A DNA stretch of 64,000 nucleotides from the NCBI GenBank assembly GCA_028023455.1, contig JAQFVV010006502.1, positions 124,001-188,000 of the forward strand, in the 5' to 3' direction. Below, one piece after another: positions 1 through 13,198 of the stretch (the stretch's first letter is position 1; each line of letters opens with the position of its first letter). This DNA comes from Epiperipatus broadwayi. Its lineage: Eukaryota; Onychophora; Udeonychophora; Euonychophora; Peripatidae. The position numbers and the translations under genes are program-made. The notes under the pieces are model-generated. The model ran no database searches, was not told where the DNA came from, and saw only the letters and a list, made by a program, of their open reading frames with translations.

Positions 1-17
1 ATTACTATTACTACTAC

Positions 18-62
<45 letters not shown>

Positions 63-63
63 G
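1..63. repeat. (ATT)n microsatellite at LINE 3' end
   Basis: A trinucleotide ATT/ACT tract, imperfect at its outer end and pure near the LINE. It abuts the 3' end of the LINE and reads as (AAT)n on the LINE sense strand. It may be both the element's tail and the remains of the target microsatellite, because an (ATT)n tract in the same orientation also flanks the other side of the insertion at 5341. The window edge truncates it. Confidence 0.95.
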
Positions 64-77
64 TTTCAAAGCAAAAC

Positions 78-83
78 TTTATT
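78..83 (-). promoter_or_regulatory. LINE polyadenylation signal AATAAA
   Basis: On the minus strand AATAAA lies about 15-20 bases before the end of the LINE 3' UTR, just upstream of the AAT-rich tail. This is the expected place for the element's own poly(A) signal. Confidence 0.6.
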
Positions 84-311
84 GAGTCTAAAAAGTTACA
101 GAGTCACATCTAGTAATATATTGATTTTTTACAAATGAAAAACAAATTACAACATTCAGTATATAAGTCTTTATCTTTTCTGCATACTTTTTTTTCTTCT
201 TGTTTTTAAATTTGTCTTCTATTTAGTTCAGTTTATGCTTGCATTTTTTTTAATGTTGGAAAAAATGCTGATGTTGAAAATGTCATCATCTATCTTATTG
301 GCCTTTATATT

Positions 312-1940
312 TCATAGACTGGATCTTTGTTTCAAGTGTGACCATGTGGCTGCAAATATATCTGGTTGAGCTATGATGCTGTCTCTTTTTCTTAACAGCT
401 CTAGTTTTATTGAATATGTTGCTGGATGGCGTCTAGGGTTATTGGCAAGTGCAAAAGTGCATCTGGTACACCAGTAGGCATAAAGGCTGTATGTTGCTGC
501 ACGAATAGCAGGGTTGTTGCCTTTTTTAAACATATTTATTATTTCATCAATTGAAATGATAGCCTTTCTGTATGTGGTAAACATTGTGCGATGTATTGTT
601 TCTAGGGCACTGCAGGAATGAGGAAAATGATCTTGTGTCTTCTCTTCTCTATGACATAGCCCACACATGGGGTCTATATTTGTATAGAATCTATGAAATC
701 TAAGGAAATGGGTTGTGGGTAGAGCATTGAGATTAAGCTTAAGTAGAAAATCAAATAACTTTGGTTCTAATGACCATTTTCTGAATTGTTGCAGTAGTTG
801 CCTGTTGTCTATTCCAAGAACTGATGGATGTAGATTAGGTGTCTGGTTTGGATATAGTATATTATAAATATCCCAGTATGTATACTTGTTGTCATTATTG
901 AGTGATATTTTGTTGTATATTGGCTTTAGTTCTTCAATCAGTGTGGATAGATGTCCATATGAAGGGGGTGGTCTGTCTGTGGGTATTATACTGATTACAC
1001 ACTCCAGGTCTGAAAATCTTTTTATGGTTGCTGTTATTAGATTTACTGATTTCTGGGTGTAAAAAAACATTGATTGTATGGAGTCCAAGTCCATTGCTAT
1101 GTGGTGGTCTGCTCAGATTTTTTAAAGAGATTGCCACTGTCTTTCTCTTCCATATTAGTTTGTTACAGATTGACGAGATTTTAGATATGAATGTTTTTGC
1201 AAAATTGATTATAGGTGTGTAGTATGTAATTTTTGTAATTATAAGTTGATTAAATAGTGCTACCTTTGCATATATTGACAGGTATGACTTTTCAAGTGAG
1301 GCTGTGATTTTTTCAGCATCTTTTTTTAATTTATTTTGAATTTTTTGCCTCATTCCATTGGTTCCAAGGTAGAATGGGAAACCAAGGAAAGCAGATGGTT
1401 TACCATTAAACATCTTCTGTACAGTGCTTGCCTGTGTATATTGACCATGCAGCAGTTTTATTTGTATTAATTTTTAAATTAAAATTTGAGGTATAATTCT
1501 TGATTATCTCTTGTAATATGGGGAGGTTCTTTTTAGAGGGGAGGAAAACGGTTACATCATCCATATAGGCTATGCATGATATATTTAAAGCAGTGTTTGG
1601 AATTTGAATACCTTTTATTTTTTTCTGTATCTCTATTAATAGAGGATTTATATATATTGTAAAAAGCAAGGCACTCAGGGGGGATCCTTGTGGGATGGAT
1701 TGACTCGGTCTGAAGGCTGGTGATTTTTTCCCATTCAATGTGATGTGAATTTCACGGCTGAGTAGCAGATTGGCTATTATATATAGTAGGGATGGAGGTA
1801 TTGTTGTTTTTTTCAGCATGTATAATAATTTGGCTATAGGCACTGAGTCAAAAGCTGCCTCAATGTCTAGTTAAACTATAATTGGTGCATATTTCTTTCT
1901 TTTTTTTACTACTTCGATTAAGTTCTCCGATGTAAGTATT
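312..1940 (-). pseudogene. LINE ORF2, 3' part: RT motif A to C-terminal CCHC domain
   Basis: This minus-strand stretch encodes the second half of the LINE ORF2 protein. In order: RT motif A (LDIEAAFDSVP, near 1870-1850, preceded by an in-frame stop), motif B (SIPQGSPLSALLF), motif C (AYMDDVTVF, near 1545-1570), the thumb with FLGFPFYLG, then a long connection domain ending in a zinc-finger-like MCGLCHREEKTQDHFPHSC near 600-665. The protein ends at 312, about 250 bases before the tail. It is broken by a stop before motif A, a frameshift near 1410-1440 and another near 1075. The YMDD catalytic pair and the C-terminal Cys/His cluster are intact. It joins the plus-strand fragment ending at 5340 to make one ORF2. 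Confidence 0.85.
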
Positions 1941-1945
1941 TATTT

Positions 1946-2097
1946 TTTACTTTTGTTCCAACTTGTTATTCGCAAAACAAACATAATACAGGAAAAATCG
2001 AATCATATAATAGATTAATAGTGTTTTTTGAAAAATATCGGAGTGTTTTAATATCTTTTTTTAAAAAAAAAAATACTGACTTGAGTCAGAATAAATC
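1946..2097 (+). other. LINE 5' UTR and inversion junction
   Basis: About 150 bases between the end of recognisable RT coding on the minus strand and the ORF1 start codon on the plus strand. The inversion junction must lie at its left edge. The rest would be the element's 5' UTR and internal promoter. No core promoter motif is recognisable. A run of T followed by a run of A occurs just before the ATG. Confidence 0.55.
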
Positions 2098-3710
2098 ATG
2101 GCTACTGCCCAGTCAAGTGTGAGCGAATTAAGCACCAATATGAAATTAACAACATCGTTAGTTTCAAAATCGCCTATTTTGTATGCAAAAGTACTTAAAA
2201 GTAATAGCAATACTACAGCACCAACCCAAATACCGCGCTTCCATAGAACAAACCCAAATGATATAAAAAATCTTGATCTAAACACTCGAGAGGAAAATCA
2301 ACCCCCAGCCACAATCTGGACAAAAGAAACGCTTGAAAATGTGACGGACCGTTTCAGTAATACGGTGCCTCGTACGTTATTTGAAACTTTTCGCAGGTTG
2401 TTTTCACCAACATCATTAGTACTCGCAGTAACCGATAATCAATGCTCATTATATCATTTCCCAAAAGCTTTATTATATGAAGCAATCATGCAAAATGCAC
2501 TATGGGAAACAATCTCTGGTATCGCAGACCATCCAAATTCTGGTTATATAACCATTGATTTTTATACTCAGCAGCAAAAAGAACATTTTCAATCCACTAT
2601 TTTAGCACTTGATAATTACACACTCGTAATTATAGATGAAAACCAGAAAAATATAATTACTGGAGTGCTTAAAAATACTTATCTTAAATACAACGTACAA
2701 GATTTTCAAAAAATGATAAACCCGTTTGGAAAAGTAATTGCCCTACAGCCTATATATTTAAAAGACACACCTATACCGATATGTAGTAATCGTTTTGAAT
2801 TTAAAATAAAACTACATAAAAACGTAGCTGCCTCAACGATTCCAACACAGATTACAGATCAAGAAGTGACACTCTCTCTTCACATAAGAGGTCTAAAGCC
2901 ACATTGTTTTGGCTGTGGACAGAGAGGACACCTAGCAACTCAGTGCGATAACACAAAAAGCAATCACTGTGAACAAACTAAAATCCTCTCCCCAGAACAA
3001 CCCAGTGATGATGAAAATAAAATTTATAATAACACTACATCCATTGGCAACCCAATAATAGAAACTGGAAAAAAACAGGTTCAAACACCCACAAACAAAA
3101 ATGATAATGGAGCAGAATTGCCTATCCCAAAGACCAATCCAAAAAATAATAACACAAAAACTAACACAGAAATCCAAGAGTCAAATGAAAATAACTTGCA
3201 AGAAACCACAACACAAAATACAGCAATTACATCACAGAATCAGCATCTCAATAAAACAAAAGGGGTACCAAGTAAAAATCAACAAACAGAAAGTATACAC
3301 ACACAGCTATATAATGAAAATATAAATCCAGATAATATAAAGATACCAATTATAAAAAAAAACTACAATTATAAACAAAACTGCATCAAACATAATGGAT
3401 GCAATAGAAACCCCTATTCCACCTATTCAAGAAAATACACCAGAGGGAAAAAGAAAGCCAGGTAGACCAATTAAAAACTATGAATCCAAAAAGGCAAAAA
3501 AAAAACAGACCAAAAGCACAACTCATCAGACATATACAATTTAGAAAGTGATGAAATAGAAATGGACGTAAGCCAACAACAAATGGATACCTGTTCGGTT
3601 TCATCACAAATTGCCTGTATAGAGTCTGAAGCAATATTAAAGGAAAGAAAATCTGATAATAAACCCAACAATGTCTTAAATATGTATCAGCATCCATCTA
3701 CTGCAATATA
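2098..3710 (+). pseudogene. LINE ORF1: nucleic-acid-binding Gag-like protein
   Basis: The open frame from ATG 2098 runs 455 codons to 3465. A zinc knuckle of form CX2CX4HX4C (Cys270, Cys273, His278, Cys283) is intact, as in ORF1 proteins of many LINE clades that bind the element RNA. After it comes a long Asn/Thr/Gln/Lys-rich tail. The apparent end is premature: other frames continue with PEGKRKPGRPIKNYESKKA (an AT-hook or nuclear-signal-like GRP core) and then SDIYNLESDEIEMDVSQQQ to a stop at 3708-3710. Two frameshifts are implied, one at the A-run near 3353-3362 and one at the A-run near 3500. The original protein was about 535 residues. ORF2 starts about 60 bases downstream. Confidence 0.8.
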
Positions 3711-3772
3711 AACAAAAATTTAGTATTAAAAATAAATAAAAATCAATACCCTGTTAAAAAATTATTAAAAAC

Positions 3773-5340
3773 ATGAAGATAAAAATTGGATCTCTCAACA
3801 TTAGAGGCTTAAATGCCACCAAAAAACTTTTTGATCTCAAAAAATGGTTACATACAACACAACCACACATACTGGGGCTTTTGGAAACAAAAATATACAG
3901 CAGCTCTCAAATTGATCCACAAAAATATTTAGTCAGCCAAGGTTTTTGTGCCTGCTCAAGGCAATCATCATCACCATCAGGTGGCACAGGCATAATTATA
4001 TCCCACAACTGCCCTTTCGATTCTTTTAAAATTATATATATTGACTATACCATCAGGCCCTGTCATCATCTCCAGAATAATAGCAACAATAAATTCAATG
4101 CTTACAGCAACATCAAATCCCATAATACTCCTGGGAGATTTGAACATGACCTACCAAACTTTTGTCAACAAATGGATCCATCAAATAACAATCCCACTTA
4201 TGAGTGCTGAGGGTTTTCTCCCATCAAACTCAATATCTTTTAATAACAATAGATATAAGTCACTTATTGATTTGTGTTTCTACTCACCAATGTTACATCA
4301 TTATTTTAATCTTGAACTCTGTCCATCTATAATCTCAGATCATGCTGCTCAGTTCATCACCCTCGACCTAACAAAAATACAGAATACAACAACAGCCCTC
4401 CAAAAGACTATGAGAATACTTCTTCCAGCACAAACAACTGAATTCTTATACTCAGAAACATATATAATGCTCTAAAAACTTCAAAACATGTCACTCGATC
4501 CAGTACAAAAGTATATAACATTCAGCAATATACTTTCTTTCAACATCAATCATATTACCTGCAACTCAACACCCCCCACCAGATTATTAGCATTGGCAGA
4601 TGAACTACATAAAAGAATAACCATTTCCAGACCAACTACAGGTAATCAAACACAAATTAAAAAAACTTACAGAAATGTACAACAACACATGCAATACACT
4701 AAAGCAATATGTAGCAATAAAAAAGAAAAAAATATGCCTTACACAACAACATACTTGAACCAGAGCATACATACGGTGGGCATTGGGATACCCATCCACA
4801 GTCAGAGTGCCTATGGCACTTGAAATAGATGGCTCTATAACAGCTGGACATAACATGATAAACCCAATATATCAACACTTTAAAAAAAAAACTGCAAAAA
4901 CAGAGAGTGTACATACCAAATGAAGACATATTTGGAGACCCTGAAACAGACACACCAATAACAACAACTGACATTGTATTTCAACTTGCAACAATAACAA
5001 ACACATGTCACCCAGGACCACAAGGAATTCCCAAATTTGTGCTCAAACATCTTAGTCATTCACAGCAAAATACCTGTGCGATCTAGCCAATTACATATCC
5101 CAAAAAATTTACAACATATAAAGTCTATACCCAATTGCAATGGTTCCATTTAACAAAAAACCAACAGCAATATCATCTTTATCTAATCTAAGACCAATTT
5201 CAATGGGACCTTTAGGAATAAAAATTCTTGAAAGAGTGATAAAGGAAAAAAATAGAACAACACATACTCCCTGTGTTATCATCAGCACAATATGCCAAGA
5301 AAGGATCATCCATTGGCCAGCATGCCTTAATGTACAAAAC
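3773..5340 (+). pseudogene. LINE ORF2, 5' part: APE-like endonuclease and start of RT
   Basis: ORF2 begins MKIKIGSLNIRGLN, the first conserved block of LINE apurinic-type endonucleases, followed by LGLLETK (catalytic Glu block). After a frameshift near 4030-4045 the GDLNMT and ISDHAAQFI blocks follow in another frame. The family's tyrosine block (usually YAP...) between SHNCPFDSF and the GDLN block is missing, so roughly 30-40 residues appear deleted. The finger region is broken by stops between 4823 and 5110. RT blocks then return: LRPISMGPLGIKILERVI and SSAQYAKKGSSIGQHALM, ending at the (TAT)n tract. The rest of the protein is on the minus strand at 1940-312. Confidence 0.8.
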
Positions 5341-7170
<1,830 letters not shown>

Positions 7171-7171
7171 A

Positions 7172-7420
7172 TATAGGGGATTTGAATACAGATTTTCATG
7201 TTACCTTCATCCATCCTCTGTATCCCATACAACCAATACATATGTCCATGGATATGTGAAAAAGATATGTGATCTCCAATATACATATATTAGAAATCAT
7301 TTATCTTTCACATGTGTGTTGTCATGTGTATCGGTTGTATGAGAAAGAGTGAATGGTTGAAGTGAGTTTGAAAGTCTGTGTTCAAATCCCTTATAGTATA
7401 TCTAAGCTCCAATTACATAA
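7172..7420. repeat. Family A SINE-like repeat, head-to-head inverted pair (A1)
   Basis: Left copy on minus (about 7172-7282), right copy on plus (7283-7420). Each ends outward with the family's 3' block: ATGTGGTCATGTGTAT-like, then a tRNA B-box-like GTTCAAATCCC. Both copies begin near the point that in longer copies is the hammerhead cleavage site (CATATA/TTGG), so the ribozyme core itself is absent. The centre is a short TATACATATA palindrome. Confidence 0.7.
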
Positions 7421-8677
7421 AATGTATTAATAATAACTTTATTTTTAAGTAAATTATTCATGCAAGTATTAGCACAATAGTTATATCCAAAATAAGTTGT
7501 TTATCCTTTTAGTAATTAAGTTTATTCTGGTAAAATTTAACAGCATTATTTTATGCAATTTAATGACATTTTAATCCCATTAGTATATGTATTCTTATTT
7601 GTTACAAAGTTTCATGAATGTTATTTATTTATTTGGACAAAGATATGTTTATATGTAGAATTTATGGGGAATAGAAAGTAATTTTATTATCTTAGTAGTT
7701 TATGCACGTACAGATAACATAGCCATATGACTTGTATATTTCCCATGGGCAGTGTTTTCTTAGTATTGAGTATTTTAATGTTTGTATGAGCTAAATAAAT
7801 AGCCTGGACATTATTTTATAGTAAAGGTTATTAGCTGGAGAAGTCATGCCTCTTTTCTTTGTATGCACTGCTGCCATGTTGATTATCTTATATGTTTATA
7901 CTATTGAGTCAATACTCTTGTTAGCTCCTCATACCTATGGATTGGATCGCTATCATATTTTCAAAAGTTATTGCATCGTACAGAACTGTATTTATAAAGG
8001 AGAATAATAAATAATTTTGGGAATTGTAGGATCGTTATTTTTGAAAGAGGATAAGATAGGTTTTTCTTTCCTTGATTTATGTTGAGATCAAATACAAATG
8101 AGATCAAAAGTAAACTCAAATTATAAGGATCAAGAATCATAAATATTTCTGCATTTTCTTAAAACTATTTTTTTTTAAAAAAAATATAAGTGATAATAAA
8201 GTTATTCACAAGATTTTTGAATAATTTTTGAATATTTTAATTATACATGTAATGCATATTTTAAAAAAATAATGCATCCAGAGAAATAACATAAAATAGA
8301 ACAAGTACTTATATTTTGTAAATATTATTTCACATTTAGAACTCACATCAACACATACATAGGAATTTTTATTAAAGTCTTGCCAAGGAAAGTGAATAAA
8401 AAATCTGTTAATCATATTATTTTATTTAAGTCCACTTATTTATTAACAAGCCAGAATAAATATCTTTTTTTTGGATAATGTTGGCACTATCATAATAAAA
8501 GTTGTTTAATTAATTGAGTACAAAATCTATGAACATGTATTGAAAATAAGTGCTACTTCAGTAGTTTATGTTTTTTTTTTTATATTTTGTGTATGCTTAC
8601 AGAAAACATTATAACACAGATCAATTGGTAGATATTATATTTTAAGCTATAATTCTATAAATAATTATTAATAGTAA

Positions 8678-8678
<1 letters not shown>
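7421..8678. other. Non-coding AT-rich interval
   Basis: No recognisable gene. One stretch near 7835-8010 stays open for some 55 codons (LAGEVMPLFFVCTAAML...), but I see no family match or clear exon boundaries, so it is not called. Confidence 0.5.

Positions 8679-8729
<51 letters not shown>
8679..8729. repeat. (ATT)n microsatellite
   Basis: Pure ATT repeat, 17 units, just upstream of the 1-kb dispersed repeat that starts near 8755. Confidence 0.95.
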
Positions 8730-8754
8730 GTAAAGAAATATAAAAAGTTATAAG

Positions 8755-9720
8755 TCGGATTAAAGGCTGATGTACTTGTAGATTTTTATTATTTTATTTT
8801 TATTTTGAAATGAAAAGTATGTAATTTACCTAAGATGTAAATGTAAATAGTGTACATAGTTTATTTTTGTTAAAAAGTTTTATAATAAAATTTTGTTAAA
8901 CTTGTTTTATAAAGCTGTGTATTGCATTGATTCTTCACACTACAAACACGTGATCTCCAGATATATAAACCAAACATAATATTTTCACAGTATGAATATA
9001 ATTATTTACTTAAGAAATTACAATGCTTCATGATATAATTTATTTGAGAGATTTTCATTTTTTTACATTATCATTATCATTATGGCCATAAATTAATTAG
9101 ATAATTTATTGCATAGAATTATAATATTATTCATTGCCAAATATTTTCAGATTAGCAGATTATATCACATTCTATTTAAGATGCCACATGAAAGCTAAAA
9201 GATTATATTATATTATTTATTATTGTTATTATTGATAATTACCATAACATGGAAAAGTAGATAAGATTTGATAATTATATATTGAAGATTATTATTATTA
9301 TTTGTTATTATTATTATTAGCTAGATGTAGCTGAGGGTGATACAAAATCCTCTATCATGCTTGACTACAGAAAATTATAAATTGATTCGAGTTAGTTTAA
9401 AGAATCTGAGATTATTATAGTCATATTATTTTGATAAAGAGATTAAGATTTATTTATTAGCATTATATTAAATTGATTATTATTTTAAAGTCGTAAGAAT
9501 GTTATGAGTTTATTATTATTTAAAATAATAGGGGGAGGGGATAGTATTTTTATGCCATTGAGGTTGTATCCTGTGGGATAATGGCTCAATGTAATTCTTT
9601 ACTACTTGTATTTCACTTCATTGTCTCATGATTTTATTAATATTTTATTTATTTAATTTTTATAAACCGAACCATTTTATTATTTCTTACTTAATTAGAG
9701 CTAGTTTAATAGTAGACAAT
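8755..9720 (+). repeat. 1-kb dispersed repeat, copy 1 (LTR-retroelement-like)
   Basis: Collinear with 35215-36225. Shared blocks: GTAAATAGT...AATAAAATT...TTAAACTTG (8840-8915), ATACAAAATCC.. (9335), GGGGATAGT..TTATGCCATTGAGG (9535) and TTAGAGCTAG (near 9695). A purine-rich run (GGGGGAGGGGA, 9529-9540) directly precedes the TATGCCATTGAGG block, resembling a polypurine tract before an LTR. No gag/pol coding remains. A strong hairpin is conserved at 9556-9591. LTR identity is an inference; it could equally be another non-autonomous element. Confidence 0.6.
9556..9591 (+). other. Conserved hairpin in the 1-kb repeat (copy 1)
   Basis: CATTGAG..GTATCC, a TGTG loop, then GGATA..CTCAATG fold into a stem of about 15 paired bases with a central mismatch. 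The same hairpin at 36030-36065 has different mismatch bases, so the fold rather than the exact sequence appears maintained. Confidence 0.6.
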
Positions 9721-11375
9721 ATCATATGATATTTATATTATTGATTATATATATATATATATATTAGCTGAGCATAACCATTTATCTGAGCTAGTCCTAT
9801 TTTATTATTATTATATTTTCCCAGTAGTGCGGGTACAACGTATATTACAAAATCCTTATTTTGTAGCCAATTTAAATTAAAACTGAGTAACGTTTTGAAA
9901 AATAATGATTAGATTGACAAAACAATTAAAAATTATGCTTGTAGTGTCTTATATGCCAAAATTAAGCAGTATTGTTACTAATAGTGTCATTGTTAATTTT
10001 CTTTTTCTCATCATATTACATAAGTATCTATTATGTAAATCATCTTAATCTTCAGTGCTATCCATCTCATAAAAACATTACATATTATGACTTAATATTT
10101 ATTTATATTTCAGTTTATGTGATCAGAAATTTTTCAGAAGACTTCTGCCAAATGATATTAATATATTTATGTATATCACTGACATTCTAGACCTATAGAA
10201 ATTTTATTTAAAAATTTCTTTTTATAAAATGCAGTTGGGACAAAAATAAAAGCACAGTAGATTATATAAAATAAATACAAATTATTAATCATAAAAAATA
10301 TTGATTGGGTGGAGTTAAGCTGGTCATGTGATTTTGTTAAAAGAAACATCTTGATAAGATTTCAAAAAGGAATGAAAGCCAGGTTGATGCATTAAATAAT
10401 TTTGTTTATTTATAGTGAATTATCTATTTCAATTTTGTTTTAAATTGATTATTTTTATGCTAACAAACGATACATTATTCCTTTTTAATTCAAAGTACAG
10501 TCACAAAAAAATGTATGAAAAAGTTTTAAAAATAAGAGAAAATGAGATGATAAAGCATTGGTACACTATTGCATATCATACACTAATACACTAATGACTT
10601 TATGAAAAAAGCATTATTATTACGTTAAACAAATACATTATTATAATTACTATATGCAAATTATATAAATTACAATGTATGCAAATTTACCCAAAAACAA
10701 TAAATAATATTTACTAATATTATTTTTTTTATGATTAAATATATCAGTTCAAAAAATGAGACAAATATATATTCTGAAAAAAAAAAAAAATCTATCTGAT
10801 TATATATATACACACACGCACGCAAATGTTTTTTTAGTACGAGAAAAAGACGTTTAGCTGCACTTTGAAAATAAAATGAATTTTTTTAATTAATATTTTT
10901 TAAACAACAGACAATACTTTCATAAATCAATAAAAAAATTTTTTCTTACAAACTATTTTGAATATTTTTATAATTTTTTTAATAGCACCACCTCATTTAT
11001 TATTCAAAAGACATATTAATTTAATCATAAATATTTTTTTTTTGCCGATAAAAAAATAAAATAAACTAAAATAAAGATAAAAAAAAGTCTATTTTTTTTA
11101 GATTGATAGATTATAAATATATTTTTAATTGATTCTATAAACTATTAATTAAATTTGTATATATATATATATATACAAACATTAGAACTCAAGACAAGCA
11201 TTTAAAAAAATAAAATATAATGTTTATATGTATATTGCAATATAGTGAATATAAGAAATAATAATACATATGATAATAATATTATTTTGAAAGATATATT
11301 AATAATTTTGTTTTTGAAATTAATAAAAATAAAGTTTTTTTTCGAAAAAACATTTACAAAATAAATATAAATTGA
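9721..11375. other. Non-coding AT-rich interval
   Basis: Low-complexity A/T runs and short (AT)n tracts. A 72-codon open frame at 9972-10190 has no recognisable domain. Nothing else is supported. Confidence 0.6.
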
Positions 11376-11593
11376 CTTTTTAGTGCTAAAACGCTGTGAT
11401 AAGAAAAACTTAGTCTTTGTGTAATTTTAATTGAGTTTAGCGCTTTTGGCACTTTTTTGGTATAATATTCATAGCACTGAATGGAGGGTAGGGGAGTGGT
11501 ATATATAAATAAAATGTAAGTTTCTTTAAATTTATTCTAATGAGTTCAACTGAAACACAGGCTTGTTATATACCTGTGGCTATATATATATGT

Positions 11594-11770
11594 AATATAG
11601 GGTATATGAGCACAGACTTTCACACCACCCACCTCTCTCCACTCTATCTAATAACACTGATACACCTAAACACATATATGCTGAAAAGATAAATAATCAC
11701 CAATATATGTATTTCATGCGAAACCAGCAATCATCAGTAGGTCCAGACTATCATTGAATTAAATAACCAC
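11594..11770 (-). repeat. Family A SINE-like repeat, copy A2
   Basis: Minus-strand copy with the hammerhead-like segment followed by CACCAATATATG (complement), the ATGTG/GTGTAT block and a degenerate B-box near 11606-11620. It is the copy with the best preserved ribozyme core and lies inside the arms of the 11.4-11.9 kb foldback. Confidence 0.7.
11688..11758 (-). ncRNA. Type I hammerhead ribozyme motif (family A, best core)
   Basis: On the minus strand CTGATGA (plus 11731-11737) is followed by stem II TTGC...GCAT, then GAAA (plus 11712-11715), a short TACATAT stem III region, the ATA cleavage triplet and TTGG. Stem I is CCTA/TTGG with an outer helix AGTC/GATT. All invariant core bases (CUGAUGA, GAA, A15.1, UH) are present. 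Sister copies show better stems: GTGCTG/CAGCAC stem II and CCAA/TTGG plus ATGATCT/AGATCAT stem I. Hammerheads are known in SINE-like and PLE-linked elements. Activity is inferred, not shown. Confidence 0.65.
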
Positions 11771-12289
11771 CTTTTTGAGAAGAGGAAACTTACATTATAT
11801 TTATATACATCACTCTTCTATATTCCATTCAGTGATATGAATATGATAACAAATAGTATTGAAAGCGTTAAAGCTTCATTAAAATTACATAACGACTAAG
11901 CTTTTCTTATCATAGCATTCTAGCGCTAAAAGTCAGTTTACATTGTCCTAGAAAAGTTATAACTCCGAAAATAAATATAAAACACATTATATTGTTTGTA
12001 TTTTTAAATCAAATTTCTGAAGAAATTATATAAAATTTATATGTGAAATTTCTTATGAGAAATTTCACTAAAATTATGTTAGTGAGGCTATAACCTCGAC
12101 AATGTGCGTTTAATAAATTTATAATTATAAAATTATATTAATGGATACAGAGAAAATGACATTCATTTTATAATGAATAACATAAAAATTCATATTTATT
12201 CCAAATTTCTAGCATTACCAGAATGTTAATTATAAAATAATTATTTTTCACTCTGATAAAATACTTTTATTTAAAATAATATTAATGAC

Positions 12290-12430
12290 TAGTTGCCCAA
12301 TATAATATGGTGCAAATGTAGAATGACAAATATCGAATCTCACAGTCTATGAACTTTTACCCAAACTCACCCTCATGCTCAAACATTTTCTGAACTACTG
12401 AGCCATAAACTAATCATTTATTATTTTGTG
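12290..12430 (-). repeat. tRNA-derived SINE-like remnant
   Basis: The minus strand reads TATGGCTCAGTAGTTCAGA (A-box-like TGGCTCAGTAGTT) and, after an expanded middle, GAGATTCGATATTTG (B-box-like). The order and form fit a decayed tRNA-derived SINE head. No tail or target duplication is visible. Confidence 0.4.
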
Positions 12431-12663
12431 TATCTAATTCGAAGAAAAATCTTGATTGCTTATTATTAAAAATAAACAACTTACAAAAAGCAATACAAAG
12501 ATAAAAGTAAATATCTTAAACATATTCACCACTCAGAACACATTTAATACTCAATTTTATTTACTAGTGCATAGATCACATGTAAATTAAACAGAAGGGA
12601 TTTACACTCTAAGTACATATGCTGTAATGTTTGTTATAATAGTTCAAAGAGGTCTTATTGATT

Positions 12664-13198
12664 ACTGAGAATTTTCAAACCAAAGCACACAATAGAGACT
12701 TTTGAAAAGATAAGATTTACTGTCTTATTTTTTGAACATAAATTTAATTATATAGAACAATCTAAAGCACCTTAATGAGATAGTTAAAGATGTTTCTTTA
12801 TTCACTTCACATTTATTAATCTTTTTCTATATCATGTTTGTGACATTTTGCAATTTACTTCATGTTAATAATATGAACTAATAGAAACTATACAATATTC
12901 AATTTTATTTACTAGTGCAGAACTAGTATGTAATTTAAACTTAAAAATTTACACCTTAAGCCTATGTACTGTAATATTTGTTATTAATACATAGTAAACT
13001 GAAAAAAATTGTGGATGTTAATATAAAGAAAGAGATTAATGGATGTATTGTGAATAAAGAAACATCTTCATGTTGCCAAACTAAGATGCTTTAAACTGAC
13101 CTATATAATTAAATTTAGATTTAAAAGATAAAGTAGCTGCTCTTATTTTCTCAAAAGTCAATCTTGTGCTTTGGTTTGAGAGTATCATTAGTACTCAG
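12664..13198. mobile_element. Foldback element, arms about 150 bp (family F-CAAAGCAC, copy 1)
   Basis: The left arm contains TTTTCAAACCAAAGCACA, ACTTTTGAAAAGATAAGA, TCTAAAGCACCTT and AAGATGTTTCTTTATTC. The right arm contains the same blocks reversed and complemented, ending CTTTGGTTTGAGAGTATC. A second element of this family lies at 36604-36917. In copy 1 the interior holds one of a pair of about 90-bp direct repeats (12550-12640 and 12900-12985, both beginning CAATTTTATTTACTAGTGCA). There is no coding sequence. Confidence 0.65.

Larger units (their letters stand above)
64..5340 (-). mobile_element. Near full-length LINE (L1/Tx1-like) with twin-priming 5' inversion
   Basis: One non-LTR retrotransposon insertion in two oppositely oriented pieces. 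The 3' half (RT from motif A to the end of ORF2, 3' UTR, AATAAA) reads on the minus strand from about 1940 to 64. The 5' half (short 5' UTR, ORF1, ORF2 endonuclease and start of RT) reads on the plus strand from about 1946 to 5340. The two protein breakpoints abut: the plus-strand RT stops at ...GQHALMYKT at 5340, and the minus-strand RT begins at TSENLIEVVKK near 1935 with almost nothing lost or duplicated. Known L1 twin priming gives exactly this order: inverted 5' segment, then sense 3' segment and tail. (ATT)n flanks both outer ends. The short thumb region (ICNKLIWKR... NGLGL) resembles the L1/Tx1 group, but the clade is an inference. ORF2 is broken by several frameshifts and stops, so the copy is dead. 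Confidence 0.85.
11380..11945. mobile_element. Foldback element with about 150-bp arms, enclosing a family A copy
   Basis: The left arm (about 11380-11527) and right arm (about 11786-11940) are inverted copies. Matching blocks include TTAGTGCTAAAACGCTGTGATAAG with its complement at the far right, CACTGAATGGA and AAAATGTAAGTTTC. No transposase is encoded. The roughly 260-bp centre is occupied by a family A SINE-like copy on minus (11594-11770). Arms of this length around unrelated DNA suggest a foldback or MITE-type DNA element with a nested insertion, or two inverted insertions. I cannot see a target duplication. Confidence 0.65.

Noticed and set aside
64-5340. Two separate LINE insertions head to head
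   Set aside because: The RT breakpoints are complementary and nothing is duplicated, so a single twin-primed insertion is the simpler reading.
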